In this document: positions 1 through 8,050 of the stretch, in pieces
Position numbering within the stretch: position 1 is the first letter of the stretch
Layout of the letters: every line of letters begins with the position of its first letter
From: Corallococcus soli
GTDB lineage: Bacteria > Myxococcota > Myxococcia > Myxococcales > Myxococcaceae
Reading direction: 5' to 3'
Assembly: GCF_014930455.1 (NCBI RefSeq)
Contig: NZ_JAAIYO010000001.1
Span: 496,001 to 560,000, forward strand
DNA: 64,000 nt
Position numbers and translations under genes: made by a program
Notes under the pieces: generated by a model
Told to the model about the DNA's origin: nothing
Seen by the model: only the letters and a program-made list of their open reading frames with translations
The model's database searches: none

Positions 1-1
1 G

Positions 2-1630
2 GTGGTGGTGAGCCGGCACTCGGGCGAGGTGCTCTTCTCGCTGGGCGACGTGCACCGCGCCGTGCCGTATGGCTCCACGCTCAAGCCGTTCCTGTACGCG
101 GCGGGGACTCCGCCTCCCGGGACGAAGGGCGCGCCGCCTCCGCTGCTCGCGCCCCGTCGCCGCGTGCAGGAGTGGGAGTGTGGTTCGGGGCTGCCCGCGA
201 AGATGGACGCGCGGGTCGCGCTCCTGCGCTCGTGCAACGGCTACTTCCTGGACTGGGAGGCCACGGGCCATGCGCCCAGGGCCTTCGGTGTCTGGGGGCC
301 GGTGCTCTCCGCCGTGGGCCTCAGCGGCCTGCCGGCGGACATGACGGAGGCCATCGGGCTGCGCTCCGGACAGGCCCTGTCCCCGTGGGGGCTGGCGCAG
401 GCATACCGGCTGCTCGCGGAGGCGCGTCCGGACGTCATCGCGCTGCTCACCGGCAACGTGGAGGAGGGCACGCTCAGCGGCCTGCCCGCGTCGCGAGCGC
501 TGAAGGGCGTGGCCACGAAGACGGGCACGGTGCGCGATGCCGCGAGCCGGCCCCAGCTCGGGTGGGTCGTCGCCGTGGACGCGGACCACGTCCTCGTGGC
601 GGTGCGCCCTGGCAAGATGCCCCGGCAGTTCGTGGACGAGCTGCCCGGCCTCTTCGCCCGTGTGCGGAACCTGGCGCCGGGCCAGGAGGCCGCGCACGTG
701 CAGGTGTTCGGCCTGCTGCCGTCCGCGTCCGTGGAGGCGCGCTGCGCGGGCGCGGGCTTCGCGCTGGAGGACGGCGCGCCCCGCCCCGTGGCCGCGGACT
801 TCGCCCGCCTGGATGCGCTCACCGCGAAGGGCCCGGCGGTGTGCCTGGGCAGCCCCTGGCGCGTGCGCTTCCCGGACGTGCCCGACGGCCGTGACTACGC
901 GGGCGTCTTCACCTGGTCCACACCGCCGCCGTACCGCCCGCCCCCGGGCGTGCCCACCACCGCCAGCGCGCTCAAGGCCCGGCGCGGCTCGGACTTCGTC
1001 TTCCGCACCGCGCGCTTCCAGTACATGGTCGGCGTCATCACCGCCGAGGACGTCACGTTGCGGGAGGAGGCCCGCGCCGCGCTGGGCCGCGTGGTCCTCC
1101 ACAACGAGCGCCACGCGCACGGCCGGCACCCCGGTCGCGCCATCTGTGACACCACCCACTGCCAGGCCTTCCGGGGCACCGTGCACACGCGGCGCAACGA
1201 GGACATCGGCGCGCTCAAGAAGCCTCCCTTGAAGTGGGACGTCTGGCTGCCCTTCTCGCAAGGCGGACAGACGCCCTGGCGCGAGGTCCGCACCCGCGCG
1301 CAGGTGGAGGCGCTGCTGGGCAACCGCCTCGTGGCGCTGCGCTTCGAGCAGGGCCGCGTGCGCTACCTGCGCACCGAGGGCGACCCCGGCTCGCCCTACG
1401 AGGACGCGCGTTCGCTGCCCTGCGACCTGGTGCGCGCGGGCCTCAAGCTGCCCTCCTGTCCCCAGCGCGCGTCCTTCGACGGTCCCCAGGTCGTCTTCGA
1501 GGGCCAGGGGCGGGGCCACGGCGAGGGCCTGGACGTCGAAGCGGCGAAGGCTTCCCCCAGGTTCCGCTCCAGCACCCTCATCCTGGAGGACGCCTACAAG
1601 GCGTTCCCCGTCACGCCTCCGCCTCCCTGA
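2..1630 (+). CDS. PBP-type transpeptidase fused to SpoIID-like domain (5' partial)
   Basis: The reading frame is open at the left edge, so the true start lies outside the window. The visible 542 residues begin just before a penicillin-binding transpeptidase core with all three active-site motifs: STLK at residues 25-28 (Ser25 nucleophile), SCN at 77-79 and KTGT at 173-176. The context around STLK resembles PBP1C (PbpC) proteins. From about residue 330 the protein switches to a SpoIID/LytB-like domain. There is an acidic residue at Glu349 where SpoIID has its catalytic Glu, then CDTTHCQ at 382-388 and a Gly/His-rich GRGHGEG near the C-terminus. SpoIID family enzymes are lytic transglycosylases acting on peptidoglycan. 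The protein would therefore join a crosslinking and a glycan-cleaving module, probably in the periplasm. A glycosyltransferase domain could lie upstream, outside the window. Domain calls are good; the combined activity is inferred. Confidence 0.75.
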   Translation: MVVSRHSGEVLFSLGDVHRAVPYGSTLKPFLYAAGTPPPGTKGAPPPLLAPRRRVQEWECGSGLPAKMDARVALLRSCNGYFLDWEATGHAPRAFGVWGPVLSAVGLSGLPADMTEAIGLRSGQALSPWGLAQAYRLLAEARPDVIALLTGNVEEGTLSGLPASRALKGVATKTGTVRDAASRPQLGWVVAVDADHVLVAVRPGKMPRQFVDELPGLFARVRNLAPGQEAAHVQVFGLLPSASVEARCAGAGFALEDGAPRPVAADFARLDALTAKGPAVCLGSPWRVRFPDVPDGRDYAGVFTWSTPPPYRPPPGVPTTASALKARRGSDFVFRTARFQYMVGVITAEDVTLREEARAALGRVVLHNERHAHGRHPGRAICDTTHCQAFRGTVHTRRNEDIGALKKPPLKWDVWLPFSQGGQTPWREVRTRAQVEALLGNRLVALRFEQGRVRYLRTEGDPGSPYEDARSLPCDLVRAGLKLPSCPQRASFDGPQVVFEGQGRGHGEGLDVEAAKASPRFRSSTLILEDAYKAFPVTPPPP

Positions 1631-1796
1631 GCCGCGCCCGGCGCGGAGGGCTGTCGGCGGGGTGACAGGGAATCATCCCGGGGTGCTCGCGCTCGGGGGT
1701 GGGGCTGTCGGCCGGGCGGCCCTGGCAACCGCCTTCCGCGTCACCACCTTGCACCCGTCATTGATCCATTCGGACGAAGCACGGGAGGCAGGGACC

Positions 1797-2471
1797 ATGG
1801 GCAACAAGAACTGGAAGACGCGGGCGGTGGCGGCGGCGGTCATGACGGGGTTGCTGGGCTTCGCGGCCCACGCCGAGGACCCGATGGCCAAGCAGGACAA
1901 GGAGGCGATGAAGCAGGGCAAGCAGGTGGGGGAGGCGGCCGCCAAGCGCGTGCAGTTCGTGGGCTCGCTGGCCGTCTTCAACAACCGGCAGATCGAGCTG
2001 GCGCGCCTCGCGGAGGAGCAGGCGACGGATCCCCGGGTGAAGGAGTTCGCCACCAAGATCCGCACCGACCACGAGAGCAACAACCAGACGCTGCGCACGT
2101 GGGCGGAGAACCAGCAGATGACCGTCAGCGCGCTGATGGACGGCAGCACGTCCGACATGGGCGTGGGCGGCTCCGGCGTGCAGCAGGGCTACGACAAGGG
2201 CATGGACAAGGCCGGCGAGAAGCTGGGCAAGTCCATCGACGAGACGAACAAGCAGATCACCGAGCTGCGCGCGAAGGAGGGCCCGGAGTTCGACAAGGCC
2301 TTCCTGTCGCGCATCGCGGAGGACCAGAAGAAGGGCAACGAGATGCTCAAGAAGGGCCGCGGTGAGTACAAGAACGACGCGACCTTCCTCGCCATCCTGA
2401 GCCAGACGGAGGGCGTGGTGTCCGGCCACGAGAAGGAAGCGAAGGAGCTTGAGAAGCAGATGAAGAAGTAG
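1797..2471 (+). CDS. DUF4142 family secreted protein
   Basis: A 224-residue protein. The ATG at 1797 is chosen because GGGAGG lies just upstream and a signal peptide starts there (KTR, a hydrophobic stretch, then AHA as likely cleavage site). Upstream in-frame codons would destroy the signal. The mature part is helical and charged. It matches the DUF4142 ferritin-like four-helix fold, with VFNNRQIELARLAEEQ near the start and regularly spaced His/Glu residues. A Gly/Met-rich insertion sits in the middle. DUF4142 proteins are periplasmic and of unknown function, often linked to stress. The gene stands alone, with 166 bp before it and a lipoprotein gene downstream on the same strand. Confidence 0.75.
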   Translation: MGNKNWKTRAVAAAVMTGLLGFAAHAEDPMAKQDKEAMKQGKQVGEAAAKRVQFVGSLAVFNNRQIELARLAEEQATDPRVKEFATKIRTDHESNNQTLRTWAENQQMTVSALMDGSTSDMGVGGSGVQQGYDKGMDKAGEKLGKSIDETNKQITELRAKEGPEFDKAFLSRIAEDQKKGNEMLKKGRGEYKNDATFLAILSQTEGVVSGHEKEAKELEKQMKK

Positions 2472-2548
2472 TGCGGGATGTATCGCGGTGGGCGTCGGGC
2501 CACTCAGGCCGGTTGACTCGGCCGGGCCCGGCGCCTATCCCCTCGCGG

Positions 2549-3529
2549 ATGCGCAAGGCTCTGGCGATGGTGGGATGGGTGGGGCTGGGAACCCTGGGGG
2601 GCGCCTGTCAGGCGACCGTCCCGGTGGCCCCCGCCGTCCCCCTCGTGGGCGCCACGCCCGTGGGGCCCTTCGTGGAGGACGCGCGCAAGCCCTTCGAGGG
2701 CTGCGTGCCCCTGCCGTACAGCGCCACGTCGCGCACGTACCGCTGCGGCGGGCTCTCCGTATGGCTGGAGGAGCTGACGGGCGTGAGCGAGGCGCAGGCC
2801 CTGGAGGCGGGGCACGCGCGCGTCCAGGCGCGGCTGGGCTCAAGGCTCACGGAGGTCCCGGGGGAGCTGCCGCTCGCGGGACGGGCGCACCCGTCCCTGC
2901 GGTTCGCGAAGTGCGCGGGCCCGAAGGGCGAGGCGCCTTGCAGCGCGGGCGGCTACCTCACGGCGGTGACGCCCTCGGCGGGGCGGGTGCGGCAGCTGGG
3001 GTGCGTGGCGCGGGACAACGCGCGCGCGGACCTGGGCCGCTGCCTGGAGCTGTTCGCGTACCTGGCCACGCGGGGCAACCCGGAGGGCGACGTGCTGTCG
3101 CCGTCCTCGCTCGTCACGCCGCCCTTCCTGCCGTGGCGGGTCCTGGCCGTGCCGGAGGGCTGCCAGTTGGCGGACTCGACGACGCGCGCGGGGCGGATCC
3201 GCTGCGAGCACTCCACGTTCTCCTGGAGCGTCTTCCAGCCAGTGCAGCCGGGCGCGCCCCAGGTGGAGCGCTGGCGCGACCAGAGCGTGGAGGAGCTGCG
3301 CGACGCGCTCCCCGGCGCCGGCCCCGTGGAGGTGCGGGATTGCTACCTGGAGGGCGTGGCCACGCGCTGTGCCCGCTTCACCGCGCCGTCTCCGGACGGT
3401 GGGGGCGACATCGTCGTCTGGACGGGCGGCGTGGACTGGCAGGGCCGGGGCCTGTTCGCCGCGTGCAGCCTGCTCGCGAAGGACTCCCCCTTTCCGGCCT
3501 CCTGCAACGGCGTGTTCGCTCCGCGCTGA
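2549..3529 (+). CDS. Predicted lipoprotein of unknown function
   Basis: A 326-residue protein that I do not recognise. It begins with a basic N-terminus (MRK), a hydrophobic segment and a weak lipobox ending GGAC, so it is probably exported and lipid-anchored. The ATG at 2549 is preferred because the signal begins there. The mature part carries several spaced cysteines, for example in GCVPL, YRCGG, FAKC, PCSAGG, RDC, ATRCA and ASCNG. This suggests disulfide bonds in the periplasm or at the cell surface. No enzyme motif is visible. The gene lies 6 bp before the ABC transporter genes and could be read with them, but nothing else links it to transport. Confidence 0.65.
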   Translation: MRKALAMVGWVGLGTLGGACQATVPVAPAVPLVGATPVGPFVEDARKPFEGCVPLPYSATSRTYRCGGLSVWLEELTGVSEAQALEAGHARVQARLGSRLTEVPGELPLAGRAHPSLRFAKCAGPKGEAPCSAGGYLTAVTPSAGRVRQLGCVARDNARADLGRCLELFAYLATRGNPEGDVLSPSSLVTPPFLPWRVLAVPEGCQLADSTTRAGRIRCEHSTFSWSVFQPVQPGAPQVERWRDQSVEELRDALPGAGPVEVRDCYLEGVATRCARFTAPSPDGGGDIVVWTGGVDWQGRGLFAACSLLAKDSPFPASCNGVFAPR

Positions 3530-3535
3530 AGGGAC

Positions 3536-4294
3536 GTGGCGTTCGTGTTCATCCTGGAAGGCGTGTCCAAGCGCTACGGTGCGTTGCAGGCCCTGCACCC
3601 GCTGTCGCTGACGTTGCCGAAGGGCGCCACCACGGTGCTCATCGGCCCCAGCGGCTGTGGCAAGTCCACGCTGCTGCGGCTGCTCAACGGCCTGGCGAAG
3701 CCGGACACCGGCCGCATCCTCTTCGATGGTCAGCCCCTGCCGGAAGACGGGGACGCGCTGCTCGCCGTGCGCCAGCGCGTGGGCTACGCGCTCCAGGGCG
3801 GCGGACTGTTTCCGCACCTCACCGGCGCGCAGAACGTCACGCTGATGGCCCGGCACCTGCGCTGGCCGGAGGCGCGGATCCGCGAACGGCAGGGCGTGTT
3901 GATGGACCTGACGCGCTTCCCCGCGGACGCGCTGGAGCGCTTCCCCGGACAGCTCTCCGGAGGCCAGCGGCAGCGGGTGGCGCTGATGCGCGCGCTGATG
4001 TTGGATCCGGACGTGCTGCTGCTGGATGAGCCGCTGGGCGCGTTGGATCCGCTGGTGCGCCACGACCTCCAGGCGGACCTGCGCGGCATCTTCGAGCGGC
4101 TGAAGAAGACGGTGGTGCTCGTCACCCATGACCTGGCGGAGGCGGCCTGGCTGGGCGACGGCATCGTGCTCATGCGCGACGGACAGGTGGTGCAGCAGGG
4201 CACGCTGGAGGACCTGGAGGCGCGGCCCGCGGACGGCTTCGTCACGCGGTTCATCCAGGCGCAGCGGCCGTTGCCCGTGGGGAGGTCCGGATGA
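3536..4294 (+). CDS. Osmolyte (glycine betaine/choline-type) ABC transporter ATPase
   Basis: A 252-residue ABC ATPase with GTG start. It has Walker A GPSGCGKST at 37-45, a Q-loop, the signature LSGGQRQR near 139, Walker B LLLDEP and a switch His in VTHDLAEA. It resembles the OpuBA/OpuCA/OsmV branch of the quaternary-amine importers. It lacks the C-terminal CBS pair found in many OpuCA/ProV proteins and ends at about residue 252, as in the shorter forms. Its stop overlaps the start of the next gene (ATGA at 4291), so the two are translationally coupled. That gene supplies both the membrane and substrate-binding parts. Substrate choice (betaine, choline, carnitine or other) cannot be read from the sequence. 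Confidence 0.88.
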   Translation: MAFVFILEGVSKRYGALQALHPLSLTLPKGATTVLIGPSGCGKSTLLRLLNGLAKPDTGRILFDGQPLPEDGDALLAVRQRVGYALQGGGLFPHLTGAQNVTLMARHLRWPEARIRERQGVLMDLTRFPADALERFPGQLSGGQRQRVALMRALMLDPDVLLLDEPLGALDPLVRHDLQADLRGIFERLKKTVVLVTHDLAEAAWLGDGIVLMRDGQVVQQGTLEDLEARPADGFVTRFIQAQRPLPVGRSG

Positions 4295-5790
4295 CGCGGG
4301 CGGGAGCGCTGGCGCTGCTGTTGCTGCTCGGCCTCAGCGCGTGCGCGAAGCCGCCCGGTGAGACCCCCGAGGTGCGCGTGGGCTCCAAGAAGTTCACCGA
4401 GTCCGTCATCCTGGGCGAGCTGGTGACGCAGGTGGCGAAGGACGCCGGAGCGCGGACCACGCACCGCCGCGAGCTGGGCGGCACCACGGTGCTGTGGGAG
4501 GCGCTGCGCCGGGGCGAGCTGGACGTGTATCCGGAGTACACCGGCACGCTGCGCCAGGAGCTGTTCGCCGGCCGCTCGCTGCCCGACGACGCCGCGCTGC
4601 GCAAGGCGCTCGCGGCGGAGGGGCTGCGGATGAGCGCGTCGCTCGGCTTCAACGACACGTATGCGCTGGGCATGAAGGAGGCGGAGGCCGAACGGCTGGG
4701 CATCCGCCGCATCTCGGATTTGAAGCAGCACCCGGGGCTGCGCGTGGGCTTCAGCAACGAGTTCATGGAGCGCGGGGACGGCTGGCCCGCGCTGCGCGAC
4801 GCGTATGGCCTGCCCCAGCGCGACGTGAGCGGCCTGGACCACGACCTGGCCTACCGGGGCCTGGAGAGCGGCGCCCTCCAGCTCACGGACCTGTACTCCA
4901 CGGACGCGGAGATCGCGGCGTACGGCCTGCGCGTGCTGGAGGACGACCGGCGCCACTTCCCCGCGTACGACGCGGTGCTGCTCTACCGCGAGGACCTGGA
5001 GGCCAAGGCCCCCCAGGCGCTCCAGGCGGTGCGCCGGTTGGAGGGCGCGCTGACGGAAGCGCAGATGGTGAAGCTCAACGCCCGCGCGCGGCTGGAGCGC
5101 GTGCCCGAGGCCCAGGTGGCGTCCGACTTCCTCCAGGCGTCGCTGGGCCTGTCGACGCAGGTGCGCACGCAGGGCACCGCGTCGCGTCTGTGGCAGCGCA
5201 CGCGGGAGCACCTGTTCCTGGTGGGCGTGTCGCTGCTGGGGGCCATCGCGCTGGCCATCCCGTTGGGCGTGGTGGCCGCGCGCCGTCCTCGGCTGGGGCA
5301 GGCGGTGCTGGGGCTGTCCAGCGTCATCCAGACGGTGCCGTCGCTGGCGCTGCTGGTGTTCATGATTCCGCTGCTGGGCATCGGCTCGAAGCCGGCCATC
5401 GCGGCGCTGTTCCTCTACAGCCTGCTGCCCATCGTGCGGAACACGACGGCGGGGCTGGGGGGCATTCCGTGGGAGGTGCGCGAGTCCGCGGAGGCGCTGG
5501 GCCTGCCGGCGAGCGCGCGGCTGTGGCGCATCGAGCTGCCCATGGCGGCGCCGTCCATCCTCGCGGGCATCCAGACGGCGGCGGTCATCAACGTGGGCAC
5601 GGCCACGCTGGGAGCGCTGGTGGGCGCGGGCGGCTACGGCCAGCCCATCCTCACCGGCATCCGCCTGGACGACGTGGGGCTCATCCTGGAGGGGGCCGTG
5701 CCGTCAGCGGTGCTCGCGCTCGCCGTCAGCGGCCTCTTCGAACTCATCGCCCGGACGGTGGTGCCCCGGGGGCTGCGCGTGCGGGGGTAG
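4291..5790 (+). CDS. Substrate-binding protein/permease fusion of osmolyte ABC transporter
   Basis: A 499-residue two-domain protein. Residues 1-20 are a lipoprotein signal with lipobox LSAC. Residues about 25-290 are an OpuAC/OpuBC-type binding domain, starting with the hallmark GSKKFTES and containing the DVYPEYTGT segment. Residues about 305-499 are the inner-membrane permease with several hydrophobic helices and an EAA-like loop (EVRESAEALGLPASARLWRIELP). Binding-protein/permease fusions are known in this family, but most have the permease first; here the binding domain is N-terminal, as in some OpuCB/CC-like fusions. With the coupled ATPase it makes a complete two-gene importer. An N-terminal lipid anchor on a polytopic protein is unusual; the segment could instead be a first transmembrane helix. 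Confidence 0.87.
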   Translation: MTRAGALALLLLLGLSACAKPPGETPEVRVGSKKFTESVILGELVTQVAKDAGARTTHRRELGGTTVLWEALRRGELDVYPEYTGTLRQELFAGRSLPDDAALRKALAAEGLRMSASLGFNDTYALGMKEAEAERLGIRRISDLKQHPGLRVGFSNEFMERGDGWPALRDAYGLPQRDVSGLDHDLAYRGLESGALQLTDLYSTDAEIAAYGLRVLEDDRRHFPAYDAVLLYREDLEAKAPQALQAVRRLEGALTEAQMVKLNARARLERVPEAQVASDFLQASLGLSTQVRTQGTASRLWQRTREHLFLVGVSLLGAIALAIPLGVVAARRPRLGQAVLGLSSVIQTVPSLALLVFMIPLLGIGSKPAIAALFLYSLLPIVRNTTAGLGGIPWEVRESAEALGLPASARLWRIELPMAAPSILAGIQTAAVINVGTATLGALVGAGGYGQPILTGIRLDDVGLILEGAVPSAVLALAVSGLFELIARTVVPRGLRVRG

Positions 5791-5798
5791 GGCCCGGG

Positions 5799-6770
5799 CT
5801 ACACCGGCTCCACGCTGGACGCGGGGGCCGGGGAGGGCTCGAAGCGCGGTGCATCCTCCGCGAGCCCCGCCGCGCACAGGCACACCAGGCACATCCACAC
5901 GCAGTCGGCGAGCAGCAGGTGGATGAGCTGCATGGCCACCGGCGCCAGCAGCACCAGGTTGATGACGCCCACGCACAGCTGCGCGACGTACATGCCGGTG
6001 AGCAGCATGGACGCGCGCTTCACCTCCGGCGAGGGGCGCAGCCGGGCCACCCACCGGCCCACCAGCACCAGCAGCGCGCCCACGCCCACCGCGAACACCG
6101 GGTGCAGCACGCGCAGGCGCAAGAGCAGGTGCGCCGTCTCCGACATGTCCTGGCGCAGGCCGTCCGCCAGGCTGGTGGCGGGGAACAGCGTGTCGCCCAG
6201 CGCGGCCACCGCGCCGCTGATGCCCAGGATGCCCATGCCGGCCACGCCCAGGCCCAGCATCACGGCCACCGGGCCCTGGCCCTTGATCACCATGCGCGCC
6301 CGGCCAGCGGCGGCCCACACCACCAGCGTCTGCGCGCCCACCAGCAGGAAGGTGTTGGTCAGGTGCAGGCCCATCCACACCGCGCGCCACATGGACGCGT
6401 TCTGCGCCACATACTTGAGCAGCACGATGCCCGCGCCGACGAGCCCTTCGGTGAGCATGAAGAACAGCGCCCAGCCCGCGGCGTGCCGCGCGGGGTGTCC
6501 CTTGGGGACGGCGCGGCGGGCCCACACATACAGGGCGACGGCGAGCAGCGTGGCCACGCCGCTGGTGAGCCGGTGGGTGTATTCGATGAGGGTCTGGAGG
6601 GTGGGGGCGCGCGGCACCACCTCGCCGTTGCAGACGGGCCAGTGGTCGCCGCAGCCCGCGCCGGAGCCGGTGGCCCGCACGAACGCGCCCCAGAGGATGA
6701 CGGCCAGGGTGTAGACGAGGACGCCCAGACTGAACCACTGGAAGCGGCGGGACGCGGCGGGATGGGTCAT
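5799..6770 (-). CDS. ctaA: Heme A synthase (COX15/CtaA)
   Basis: A 323-residue polytopic membrane protein with about eight hydrophobic segments. The first helix is followed by GAFVRATGSGAGCGDHWPVCNG, a stretch diagnostic for COX15/CtaA with a conserved Cys pair. The heme-binding EYTHRLTS follows, and later HLTNTFLLV and HPVFAV supply further His ligands. The enzyme oxidises the C8 methyl of heme O to the formyl group of heme A for cytochrome c oxidase. The ATG at 6770 is preferred over one four codons upstream. The gene converges on the osmolyte transporter with only 8 bp between stops. No ctaB or oxidase subunit lies nearby. Confidence 0.9.
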   Translation of the reverse strand: MTHPAASRRFQWFSLGVLVYTLAVILWGAFVRATGSGAGCGDHWPVCNGEVVPRAPTLQTLIEYTHRLTSGVATLLAVALYVWARRAVPKGHPARHAAGWALFFMLTEGLVGAGIVLLKYVAQNASMWRAVWMGLHLTNTFLLVGAQTLVVWAAAGRARMVIKGQGPVAVMLGLGVAGMGILGISGAVAALGDTLFPATSLADGLRQDMSETAHLLLRLRVLHPVFAVGVGALLVLVGRWVARLRPSPEVKRASMLLTGMYVAQLCVGVINLVLLAPVAMQLIHLLLADCVWMCLVCLCAAGLAEDAPRFEPSPAPASSVEPV

Positions 6771-6916
6771 CGTCCCCCGCAACTACCGCATCCCCCTCGG
6801 CCGGGCCACCGCGCGGGAGCGGCCACCTGTCGGCTGCCCGCCATGCCCCCAACACCCGGCCTTATGGGACGGGCCGGCCAGTCCCCAAGCCTGGGGGAAG
6901 TTGTTAGCGTCACCGC

Positions 6917-8044
6917 GTGCCCCGCGACCGTGAAGCGCCGCCTGCCTCCCCGTCCCCCCCTGATGCGGCCGAGCGCCTGCGTCGGCTGGAGGCGGCCATC
7001 GAGGAAGGCCGCGCGCGCAAGGACGCCGCCCTGGAGGCGTGGGTGCGCCGGATGGGTCGCCTGCCGACCGAGAGGGAGCGCGACCGCTGGGAGCGGGAGT
7101 GGGAGCGAAGCGCGGAGCAGGAGCGTCGCCGGTGGGAGAAGCAGTGGGAGCGCGAGTCGAAGGACGCCCTGCGGCGCGCGGAGCGGCAGGCGAAGCGGGA
7201 TGCCTACGTCTCCCAGCAGAAGGCCTGGCGGGAGGCGAAGCGCGCGGAGAAGGAGGCCCGTGAGGCAGCCACGCGCAACCCGGTGCTGGGCGTGGGCTTC
7301 CTCATCGTCGCGCTGGCGTGCGTGGCCACCGCCGCGCGGATGTGGTCGCAGTACTGGTGGCTGTTGTTCGTGGCGCTCGCGTTCTTCCAGAAGGCCGCCC
7401 GGCATCTGCGTCCCCGCAACAACCCGCTGCTGACGCGCGTGGAGGAGCCCCCAGCCCAGGTGCTGCCCGTGGAGGCGAAGGTGCCCGAGGCGCCGAAGGA
7501 TCCGCGCCTCGTCCGGGTGGACGCGGTGTGCGACAAGCTGCTGGCGGAGTTCCGCGCGGCGCCGGGCGTGTTGCAGGAGTTCGTGCGTTCACCCGAGCGC
7601 ACCGTGCAGGACCTGCGCAAGAGCTGCCACGAGCTGCTGCGCCGCGAGCGGGAGCTGCGCACGGTGGCCGCGCCGGAGGACGTGCAGCGACTGGGAGAAG
7701 AGCGCAAGGGGCTGGAGCGGCGCTGGGCCCAGGAAGAGGACGTCGTGGTGCGCGACCGGCTGCGCGCGGCGTTGCAGGTGCTGGACGAACAGGTGCGCCA
7801 GCGCGCGGAGCTGACCCGGGCGGCGGACCGGCTGGAGGCGGAGTACACGCGGCTGGCCTACACGCTGGAGAACCTCTACGCGCAGGTGGTGCGTGCGCGC
7901 TCGGCGGACAGCGCGGACTCGGACGTGGCGGGCGCGGGCCTGCGCCGCAGCGTGGAGCAACTGGGCGCGGAGATGGACGCCGTCACCGAGGCCCTGGAAG
8001 AGGTGCACGGCGCACCCATGGATGGGCGGGTGCGCACGCGCTGA
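6917..8044 (+). CDS. Coiled-coil protein with central membrane hairpin, unknown function
   Basis: A 375-residue protein from a GTG start. I do not recognise the family. Residues 1-115 are extremely rich in Arg, Glu and Trp, with repeated RxxWExE patterns typical of a long charged coiled coil. Two adjacent hydrophobic stretches at about 120-155 can form a membrane hairpin. The rest (about 185-350) is again heptad-like and charged, with Leu/Arg/Glu periodicity. Both soluble parts should lie on the same side, probably the cytoplasm. It diverges from ctaA, with 146 bp between starts. The C-terminal region is vaguely like 5-bromo-4-chloroindolyl phosphate hydrolase/toxic-anion-resistance proteins, but I would not assign it. 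Confidence 0.7.
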   Translation: MPRDREAPPASPSPPDAAERLRRLEAAIEEGRARKDAALEAWVRRMGRLPTERERDRWEREWERSAEQERRRWEKQWERESKDALRRAERQAKRDAYVSQQKAWREAKRAEKEAREAATRNPVLGVGFLIVALACVATAARMWSQYWWLLFVALAFFQKAARHLRPRNNPLLTRVEEPPAQVLPVEAKVPEAPKDPRLVRVDAVCDKLLAEFRAAPGVLQEFVRSPERTVQDLRKSCHELLRRERELRTVAAPEDVQRLGEERKGLERRWAQEEDVVVRDRLRAALQVLDEQVRQRAELTRAADRLEAEYTRLAYTLENLYAQVVRARSADSADSDVAGAGLRRSVEQLGAEMDAVTEALEEVHGAPMDGRVRTR

Positions 8045-8050
8045 GCGGCC

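Noticed and set aside
4494-7433. Plus-strand open frame spanning the transporter and antisense to ctaA
   Set aside because: It overlaps the real permease fusion in another frame and ctaA in antisense. No ribosome site or domain is present.
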